From an uncultured Halomicronema sp. (GTDB lineage: Bacteria > Cyanobacteriota > Cyanobacteriia > Phormidesmidales > Phormidesmidaceae), in contig CALCPB010000867.1 of the NCBI GenBank assembly GCA_937897665.1, positions 1 through 7,049 on the forward strand: DNA of 7,049 bases, read 5' to 3'. This document shows positions 1 through 5,138 of this stretch, piece after piece. Position 1 is the stretch's first letter, and the number at the start of each line of letters is the position of its first letter. Under the pieces are notes generated by a model. That model was not told the DNA's origin, made no database searches, and saw only the letters and a list, made by a program, of their open reading frames with translations. The position numbers were made by a program, and so were the translations under genes.

Positions 1-22
1 GACACAACACAGAGCGCGTGCC

Positions 23-846
23 ATGACCGAGACTTATTTGACCATTGCTCGACAGGGTCGTAATGCCTGGTGGCGTTACCTTTTGAGCCTGATATTGGCC
101 CTGGGTCTACCCATCGACGCGACCATCTTTGTGGCCTTCCCCTTTTTGCTGGTTGCCACCCTGCAAGAGATGCCGATGCCGACTGATGACATTTGGATGA
201 GCCAGCCGGTCTGGTTTTTTGGCGTGACGGCGGCTGTGACGGTCCTAATGACGTTGGGGCTGATTGTCGCCATCCCGGCCCTGCACCAACGCCCCTGGCG
301 GACGGCGATCGCGATCGCTACACTGTCCAGGTTACGTCAGGCTGGCTGTGGCGCTGGCTCCCCACGCTGTTAGTGATGCCCCTAGTGACCTTGATGCCGA
401 GTCTGGTCTATGGCTATTTGTTGCAGGGCTTGGGATTGCTGATTCCCCGACCGGTGCGGTTAACGGCAGTCGTGGCCGTGCTGATTGGCCTTTTCAATGT
501 CGTCTCAAATCCCACACCACCCACGGTATGGGACTGGGGATTTGGTCTAATCACGGCAGGATTTTTTGTGTGGATCATCTTGCAAGATCGCGGTCTGGAA
601 CTGTTTATTGGCCTACAAGCGGCCAACGCGTTAGTACGACTACAGCTAGTGCGATCGCCCGACACTACCCCCACGTTTCCGGCGCTGTTAACTCGCGATG
701 CCGGGGGAAGCTCTGGGCTCGATTTCATTGTCTGGCTGCTGGGCTTGGGCCTGTTTTACGCCATTTGTTTCTATGCGTGGCCATCGTCTAGCACATCCGC
801 CCCGCGCCCTACTACCGCCAGCAGCTCGCAAGAGGAACTCGATTAG
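23..846 (+). pseudogene. Degenerate, frameshifted CPBP-family membrane protein (CAAX-protease-like)
   Basis: Two overlapping frames together make one membrane protein of about 273 residues. An ATG at 23 opens the first frame, which carries the N-terminal segment RQGRNAWWRYL, a hydrophobic stretch, and HQRPW at about residue 88. The second frame carries GYLLQGLGLL, then GLELFIGLQAANAL and a hydrophobic C-terminus ending at the TAG at 844-846. From memory, this arrangement matches cyanobacterial CPBP-family intramembrane proteases, where EE(L/F)xFRG precedes YLLQGLG and a histidine sits in the GLELxxGxHAANN motif. Here the positions before GYLLQG read PSLVY, so both glutamates are absent, and the histidine is glutamine (GLQAAN). 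The spacing from HQRP to GYLLQG also looks about 35-40 residues shorter than usual. The frame change falls near the tandem HIP1 site at 305-318. Only 22 bases precede the ATG and no clear ribosome binding site is visible. A sequencing error could explain the frameshift but not the missing residues. Confidence 0.6.
305..318. repeat. Tandem overlapping HIP1 octamers
   Basis: Two GCGATCGC palindromes overlap by two bases here, close to where the CPBP-like gene changes frame. Other exact copies start at 651, 1129, 2321, 2972, 3448, 3556, 4759, 5295, 5620 and 6745, giving twelve in about 7 kb. Chance would give roughly one octamer per 65 kb at even base composition. HIP1 is a known cyanobacterial genome-wide motif. 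All copies in this window lie inside coding sequence or the pseudogene. Confidence 0.9.
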
Positions 847-878
847 TCTGATTATCGTGACACCTCTCTCGAAGCTGT

Positions 879-915
879 CATCAATATTCGAGAACGCCAT
901 TGGTGAATATGGATG
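879..915. terminator. Imperfect inverted repeat between convergent genes, possible terminator
   Basis: Arms 879-889 and 905-915 pair at 10 of 11 positions, with one A/G mismatch in the middle and a 15-base loop. The repeat lies between the stop codon of the plus-strand CPBP-like gene (846) and the stop codon of the minus-strand gene (918), where a bidirectional terminator would be expected. Neither flank has a convincing run of T, so intrinsic termination is uncertain. Confidence 0.35.
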
Positions 916-917
916 CT

Positions 918-1316
918 TCAGCTTTTCGTAGCGGCGAGCGACGCTTGATAAGCGCGCCACCCGCCAAACTCAGTAATTTCTCGTTTGCCGACCACGGTCA
1001 GCGGTTCACCAATCACGCCCAGCACCGTTTCCCCCTCAGCCAGCTTCACCTTGCCGATCGCCAACCCCGGCGGCTCCTGCATCAAAATCACACCCAGACC
1101 TGCTAGCGGCACATCCCACACTTCCACCGCGATCGCGACGCCCCCCTCGGCCACCCGCACCATCGCCGGATACTGGTCATCAATCGTCCACAACCGATAG
1201 GCGGGCTCAGTCGTCGTTACACAGTTAAAGGTGGCCCCAACATTCAGTAAGTTAGGGTTCAGCGCTAGCCCGCGCATGAGAGTGCCGTTGACGGCTAGTT
1301 TCAGCGTTTCGGTCAT
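918..1316 (-). CDS. Stand-alone allophanate hydrolase C-terminal-like domain protein
   Basis: This 132-residue protein is almost entirely one domain, recognised as the small domain that follows the amidase domain in allophanate hydrolase (AtzF type, gamma-glutamylcyclotransferase-like fold). Visible family signatures are NGTLMRGLALN (10-20), AYRLWTI (39-45), MVRVAEGGVAIAVEVWDVP (52-70), IGKVKLAEGETVLG (87-100) and the hallmark ITEFGGWRAY (114-123). In full-length allophanate hydrolase this domain acts on the N-carboxycarbamate intermediate. The histidine I expect in the N-terminal GAHLSG motif is absent here (GTLMRG), a form closer to the YGTLMRG motif of gamma-glutamylcyclotransferases. There is no amidase domain before it, so it cannot itself be a complete allophanate hydrolase. 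The ATG lies four bases after the stop of the upstream protease gene and has no strong ribosome binding site of its own, which suggests translational coupling. The substrate is unknown. Confidence 0.75.
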   Translation of the reverse strand: MTETLKLAVNGTLMRGLALNPNLLNVGATFNCVTTTEPAYRLWTIDDQYPAMVRVAEGGVAIAVEVWDVPLAGLGVILMQEPPGLAIGKVKLAEGETVLGVIGEPLTVVGKREITEFGGWRAYQASLAATKS

Positions 1317-1320
1317 AATT

Positions 1321-1779
1321 TTAGAGAATGGTCAGATACGTCTCAGTCGAGGAGATGGGAAGTACCCGCAGCCGCTGATTTTGCCGATCCGGCTCCAGAC
1401 CCAAAGCCTCCATCGGAATCACACCCAGCAAAGGATTTTGGCCCCCTGGCAGTTCGAGGCATTCAAAAGTGCTTTCCCGCCCACAGAGTGAGATTTTGGC
1501 TTCTTGAAAAATGCGAGCTGTCCCAATACCATTCGCCGTTGAAATTTGCACTTCTCGGAGCAGTTCAAGGCCCAATTGGGAAATGGTTTCAGCTGATAAA
1601 CAAAGCGTCGTGGCTCCCGTATCAACCAGAACATCGTCTAATTCAACAGAGCGGATCTGATCGTGAGGAATTAAGCCATTCTGTGCATTGGCCTGGTCAA
1701 TGCGATTAGTAATCGTTAACTTAGCGAGAACTCTGCCCATCGCGTCTAAAGAAACTTGACTAGTTGTGCTGAGCGTCAT
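1321..1779 (-). CDS. Retropepsin-like clan AA aspartic protease
   Basis: The protein has a single pepsin-type half-domain. The active-site motif VLVDTGATTLCL puts the catalytic aspartate at about residue 53 from this start. A C-terminal segment, NPLLGVIPMEALGLEPD, is typical of small retroviral-type (AF_0612-like) bacterial and archaeal proteases. Such enzymes need to dimerise to form a full active site. With no signal peptide or membrane segment, it should be cytoplasmic. The chosen ATG follows a purine-rich GAGAGAGA at 1785-1792 with five bases of spacing and gives 152 residues. A GTG at 1812 is an alternative with AGGA six bases upstream, adding 11 residues that lie outside the domain. The homologous region begins near a later in-frame ATG (1740), which lacks a ribosome binding site. 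The gene lies 84 bases after the upstream permease gene and 4 bases before the next gene, so an operon is likely. The natural substrate is unknown. Confidence 0.8.
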   Translation of the reverse strand: MTLSTTSQVSLDAMGRVLAKLTITNRIDQANAQNGLIPHDQIRSVELDDVLVDTGATTLCLSAETISQLGLELLREVQISTANGIGTARIFQEAKISLCGRESTFECLELPGGQNPLLGVIPMEALGLEPDRQNQRLRVLPISSTETYLTIL

Positions 1780-1863
1780 AGTAATCTCTCTCGCTGATTG
1801 GGCGTGATTCACTGTTGATCCTAGCGACTCAGCGATGCCGTCAACAAATATTAACGAGACCGT

Positions 1864-2811
1864 TTAATCCTCTTTGCCCAACGCGCCCGGTGCTCCGACC
1901 AGGGTCCGTTTGGGCGAGCAGGTAATGATCATAATTAGCAGCGTCAGAATGTAGGGCGCGGCGTTGAATAGATAGTAGTAAGCATTGATGCCAACCGATT
2001 GGAAAGCCGGGCCGAGCGCCTGGGCGCCGCCAAACAACAGCGACGCCCACAGACATTGAAGCGGGTTCCAGCGGGCAAAAATCACCAGTGCCACCGCCAT
2101 CAATCCCTGACCGCTGGAGATGCGCTCAGTCCACACGCCAGGAAAATACAGCGACAGGCAAGCGCCGCCAATGCCCGCCAAAAAGCTGCCCGCCATGATG
2201 CTCAAAAACCGCACCTTAAAAATCGAAATGCCCATAGCCCGCGCCGCCTCGGGGCTGTCGCCTACCGCGCGAATGTATAGACCCCAGCGCGTTGAGCGAA
2301 AGAACCACTGCATGATGGGGGCGATCGCCACCCCGATCAAAAACAGTGGACTCACCTTTAACGCCGACTGCACAGCGGGGATACTACTCCAAGCGCCCCA
2401 CTGAAAGGGGAATAGCTGCGGCGCTTGAGGCTGAATGAACGGCTTGCCCAGAAAGAAGGCCAAGCCACTGCCAAAAATAATCATTGCGATGCCAACGGCC
2501 ACATCATTCACACGAGGCTGTTGCGCTAGCCAGCCGTGAATTGCGCCCAACGACATCCCGGCCAAGCCCGCCGCCAGCACCCCGAGCCACGGAGCCCAAA
2601 AATCGCCCAGGGCACCTTGACTCAGGTAAGCGACCCCGTAGGCACTCATCGCTCCCATCAGCAGGGTACCTTCCAGCCCCAGATTGATTTTGCCGCTTTT
2701 TTCTGTCAGGCATTCGCCCAAACTGACGAAGAGAAATGGCGCGCTGCCTCGCAGGGTACCCGCCAAAATGCCCAGGGGTACGCCCCACCAGCCCAGTGCT
2801 TCAGTTGCCAT
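1864..2811 (-). CDS. ABC transporter permease, nucleoside/purine (BMP, YufQ-like) type
   Basis: This 315-residue polytopic inner-membrane protein belongs to the BPD_transp_2 permease family. Diagnostic segments are GECLTEKSGKINLGLEG (32-48), where other members read GExxGxxNxGxEG; PRVNDVAVGIAMIIFG (99-114); the cytoplasmic coupling region GLYIRAVGDSPEAARAMG (177-194); and ISSGQGLMAVALVIFARWNP (231-250). These match the second permease of the YufNOPQ/BMP-type importers for nucleosides and purines in Bacillus and relatives, usually about 310 residues long. The ATG at 2811 is preceded by GAGG (2819-2822) with seven bases of spacing. It starts 44 bases after the stop of the first permease gene and is probably co-transcribed with it. 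The substrate class is inferred from family resemblance; related permeases can carry other small molecules. Confidence 0.88.
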   Translation of the reverse strand: MATEALGWWGVPLGILAGTLRGSAPFLFVSLGECLTEKSGKINLGLEGTLLMGAMSAYGVAYLSQGALGDFWAPWLGVLAAGLAGMSLGAIHGWLAQQPRVNDVAVGIAMIIFGSGLAFFLGKPFIQPQAPQLFPFQWGAWSSIPAVQSALKVSPLFLIGVAIAPIMQWFFRSTRWGLYIRAVGDSPEAARAMGISIFKVRFLSIMAGSFLAGIGGACLSLYFPGVWTERISSGQGLMAVALVIFARWNPLQCLWASLLFGGAQALGPAFQSVGINAYYYLFNAAPYILTLLIMIITCSPKRTLVGAPGALGKED

Positions 2812-2818
2812 GTCGTAA

Positions 2819-2822
2819 CCTC
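2819..2822 (-). promoter_or_regulatory. Ribosome binding site of the second permease
   Basis: On the minus strand the sequence reads GAGG followed by seven bases and the ATG at 2811. It supports that start over any downstream methionine. Confidence 0.6.
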
Positions 2823-2855
2823 ATCGGATGCCTGTGGAATGGATGAACAGAAAGA

Positions 2856-3938
2856 CTAAGCCACCGGCTTTTCTTGGAACCAGGGCAGGCGACCATAGAG
2901 CGAATCGCTGAACAGCACGCACAGAAACACGATGCCTTGAAACACCAGCACGGTGGCGTCGGGCAAATCGTGCGATCGCTGCAGAATGCCACCACTGGCC
3001 AAAATGCCCCCCAGCAGCACCGCAACCAAAATCGTCGCCAGCGGATTATGACGCGAGACAAAGGCCACCAAAATGCCCGCATAGCCATAGTTCGACACTA
3101 GCGATTCATTAATGCGCTTTTGCACGGCGGCGACCTCGACCATCCCCGCCAGCCCCGCACAGGAACCGCCCAAAAAGCAAATGGCCAGAGTCAGTTTACC
3201 GACGGGTAACCCCGCTACCCGTGCGGCGCGAATGTTGCCGCCTGCCGTGCGCGCCGCAAAGCCAAAAGTTGTCCGCTGAATTAACACGTAGGCGATAACG
3301 CAGGCGATGAGGCCATAGACCAAACCATAGTGAATGCGGCTGCCGGGTAGCGTGCCCATCCACAGCGCTTCATTCAGTTCTGCCGATGACGGCTTCGTGA
3401 CAAACTCCGCATCGCGCATCGGGCCTTCAACCAAATGGTTGATCAGGGCGATCGCGATGTAGTTCAACAACAGGCTGCTGATGGTCTCGTTGACGCCGCG
3501 ATAGTGGCGCAGGGCACCGGCCAGCATAATCCACAAGCCCCCGGCGATGATGGCCGCGATCGCCATAGTGAATTGACCCAGCACCGGCGGCACGCTGGCG
3601 CCCACCGTCAGTCCCGCGATCGTCGCTGCCAAGCCGCCAATCACCAAAGCCCCTTCGTTACCAATAATCACGAGCCCTAAGCGAGCAGGGAGTGCCGTAC
3701 AGAGTGCCGTCAGCATCAGCGGCGAAGCGCGAATCAAGGTATTTTGCCAGGCACTCCAACTACCAAAGGCAGCCTTATAAATCGAGGCGTATACGCCTAA
3801 CGGATTAGCTCCGGCGAGCGTGCAAAAGACACCAAAAATCACCAGGGCTACTAGCAGCGCCGCCACCGGCAAAAAAACGGCCTCTAAGGGGCGTCGCCAT
3901 TGATAAAACTTTGCGGCTGATGCCGGTGCGATCGTCAT
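2856..3938 (-). CDS. ABC transporter permease, nucleoside/purine (BMP, YufP-like) type
   Basis: This 360-residue membrane protein is the first permease of a BMP-type importer. Supporting segments are NPLGVYASIYKAAFGS (45-60) in a periplasmic region, LGLVIIGNEGALVIGG (87-102), RGVNETISSLLLNYIA (147-162), the cytoplasmic coupling loop around RTAGGNIRAARVAGLPVGK (230-248), NYGYAGILVAFVSRHNPL (283-300) and a final hydrophobic helix before DSLYGRLPWF. The order, YufP-like then YufQ-like, is that of the Bacillus nucleoside importer operons, where a lipoprotein and an ATPase gene come first. Neither is present upstream here: the neighbouring gene on that side is psbU, facing away. The ATPase and binding protein must be encoded elsewhere if the transporter works. 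The start at 3938 is the natural ATG of the frame; only a weak GAG element precedes it. Confidence 0.88.
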   Translation of the reverse strand: MTIAPASAAKFYQWRRPLEAVFLPVAALLVALVIFGVFCTLAGANPLGVYASIYKAAFGSWSAWQNTLIRASPLMLTALCTALPARLGLVIIGNEGALVIGGLAATIAGLTVGASVPPVLGQFTMAIAAIIAGGLWIMLAGALRHYRGVNETISSLLLNYIAIALINHLVEGPMRDAEFVTKPSSAELNEALWMGTLPGSRIHYGLVYGLIACVIAYVLIQRTTFGFAARTAGGNIRAARVAGLPVGKLTLAICFLGGSCAGLAGMVEVAAVQKRINESLVSNYGYAGILVAFVSRHNPLATILVAVLLGGILASGGILQRSHDLPDATVLVFQGIVFLCVLFSDSLYGRLPWFQEKPVA

Positions 3939-4451
3939 ACTGAGATGCTCAATTTACCAACATTGAAACGTCGTTGCGGAACGCGATGGGTCGCGAGAGA
4001 TTGTTCCAGATTTAGCAGCGGCCAGCCCGCAAAACGGACCGACAGGGGCTCGCAAAAACTGAGTGTGCGTCATCCTTAATTGGCCTTAAGCCTATAGCAG
4101 CAGGCTGGTCACCATCTAGCACCCAGCTACCAGCAAACGAATCCCGGCTCACCTTAGGGAAAATTAGCCCTAGGATAATCCCCCTATCCGGTCGCCAGAG
4201 ACGTAGCACTGGCTACCAGACCTTCCCCAACATCCACTCAAAGGATGGATTATTTATGGTTCAGAGTGAACACTCGCCTGCCGTTGCCGCCTCATCCGTC
4301 TGGGTTTCGGGTTCTGGCCCAGTCGGTTGAAAGCCTGGCAAACCCTCAGTAGCATTGCGTAAGAATACAGCACCGAAACGAATGTCAAACGAGATGATAG
4401 GGTTTAATAAATTCTTGTGTTGATTCTTCCTTAATGAGGGGATTTAAGTAG
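3939..4451. other. Divergent intergenic region with several inverted repeats, no recognised RNA family
   Basis: This 513-base stretch separates the leftward permease operon from psbU and should hold both promoters, but I see no convincing paired -35/-10 boxes. It contains inverted repeats: 3982-3986 with 3991-3995; 4089-4093 with 4102-4106; 4104-4109 with 4129-4134, which overlaps and excludes the previous one; 4153-4159 with 4168-4174 (seven pairs including one G-T); 4190-4198 with 4209-4217 (eight of nine pairs); and 4231-4235 with 4243-4247. I looked for signal recognition particle RNA, tmRNA, RNase P RNA and cobalamin-riboswitch signatures and recognised none. A 24-codon ORF (ATG 4256, stop 4328-4330) begins after an AGGA buried in the last hairpin. 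A 65-codon ORF on the minus strand (4012-4209) has no recognisable homology. Short stems of five pairs are common by chance, so only 4153-4174 and 4190-4217 stand out. Confidence 0.5.
4436..4441 (+). promoter_or_regulatory. Ribosome binding site of psbU
   Basis: GAGGGG lies ten bases before the ATG at 4452. The spacing is slightly long but acceptable, and the start gives a standard signal peptide. Confidence 0.55.
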
Positions 4452-4871
4452 ATGAAACGTTTGTTGTTAGGCCTAGTGCTGACACTCGGGGTACTAAGTA
4501 CTTGCTTCGGTTGGCAGGTGCGCCCCGCCGCTGCCGCTACCAGTGTCAGTCTCGAGTACACACCAGTCTTGGCCGAAGAGCTACGCAACGCCGTTGACGA
4601 CAAGCTGAGCACTGAGTACGGCTCTAAGCTTGATTTAAACAACGCCAACGTTCAAGCCTTTGTGAAATATAAGGGTATGTACCCGACGATCGCAGGCAAA
4701 ATTCTGAAAAGCGCTCCCTTTGACAGTGTTGAAGACGTGCTACAAATCTCTGGACTGAGCGATCGCGAACGCGACATCATCCAAGCAAATCTGGATAGCT
4801 TTACCGTCACCGTGCCCGACCCGGCACTGGTTGAAGGCGCTGACCGCTACAACAACGGCGTTTACCGCTAA
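4452..4871 (+). CDS. psbU: Photosystem II extrinsic 12 kDa protein PsbU
   Basis: PsbU sits on the lumenal face of photosystem II with PsbO and PsbV, where it stabilises the manganese cluster environment and the oxygen-evolving complex. The 139-residue precursor starts with a Sec-type signal peptide: MKR, then a hydrophobic core LLLGLVLTLGVLSTCFGW, then RPAAAA with predicted cleavage near residue 29. This leaves a mature chain of about 110 residues, close to the known size. The mature part carries the conserved KLDLNNANVQAFVKYKGMYP (59-78), the helix-hairpin-helix-like APFDSVEDVLQISGLSDRER (88-107) and the C-terminal ALVEGADRYNNGVYR (125-139), a signature of the family. It has its own ribosome binding site and a strong terminator after it, so it looks monocistronic. 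No frameshift or missing segment is visible. Confidence 0.97.
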   Translation: MKRLLLGLVLTLGVLSTCFGWQVRPAAAATSVSLEYTPVLAEELRNAVDDKLSTEYGSKLDLNNANVQAFVKYKGMYPTIAGKILKSAPFDSVEDVLQISGLSDRERDIIQANLDSFTVTVPDPALVEGADRYNNGVYR

Positions 4872-4936
4872 AAACTCTAACGCTGCGGCCAGCCCCGGCG
4901 TTGGCCCCGCGACGAATCTCGGATTTAAATGAAACT

Positions 4937-4970
4937 AAGTCGGCAGAGGTATTTTGATCTCTGCCGACTT
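4937..4970 (+). terminator. Rho-independent-type terminator after psbU
   Basis: A perfect 12-pair stem is formed by 4937-4948 (AAGTCGGCAGAG) and 4959-4970, with a ten-base loop and a run of four T at 4969-4972. It lies 65 bases after the psbU stop codon and upstream of nadB, separating the two genes. The T run is short. Confidence 0.85.
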
Positions 4971-5126
4971 TTGCCTATCAGCCCCATCGGGAGTAAGGAC
5001 TGGCGTTTTCACTCTCGTCTGACCTCATCGCCTGCAGCCCCTCTTCTAAGCCCTTCGAGCAGGCTTCGCTAACAGTCAGGAAAGGCTTGGAGAGTTGGCT
5101 CAGCAGGCCACAACCAAGGTTTTCAA

Positions 5127-5132
5127 AGAGGA
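5127..5132 (+). promoter_or_regulatory. Ribosome binding site that fixes the TTG start of nadB
   Basis: The sequence AGAGGA ends six bases before the TTG at 5139. Together with the position of the FAD-binding motif only ten residues further on, it argues for TTG as the true start; a later ATG would remove the dinucleotide-binding fold. Confidence 0.75.
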
Positions 5133-5138
5133 AAAGTA

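Noticed and set aside
264..791. Long plus-strand ORF of 175 codons overlapping the CPBP-like gene.
   Set aside because: Its translation shows no membrane character or family motif; the other two frames carry the homology, so this is a shadow frame.
23..1347. The peptide TETYLTI occurs both at the start of the CPBP-like protein and, on the other strand, at the end of the protease; the DNA matches at about 18 of 21 bases as an inverted repeat (26-46 and 1327-1347).
   Set aside because: A match of this length and quality is expected about once by chance in a window of this size, and there is no extension of similarity on either side.
4012..4209. A 65-codon minus-strand ORF upstream of the permease operon.
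   Set aside because: No recognisable domain, no clear ribosome binding site, and it overlaps the inverted repeats; more likely non-coding.
4140..4220. Cobalamin-riboswitch or tRNA-like element suggested by the CCGG and GCCAG/CTGGC segments.
   Set aside because: The conserved B12 box is absent and no cloverleaf with T-loop and anticodon arms can be drawn.
4973..5126. Possible promoter or repeat before nadB, including a five-pair inverted repeat AAGCC/GGCTT near 5048-5066.
   Set aside because: The stem is short with a nine-base loop, and no convincing -35/-10 pair was found, so nothing specific is called.
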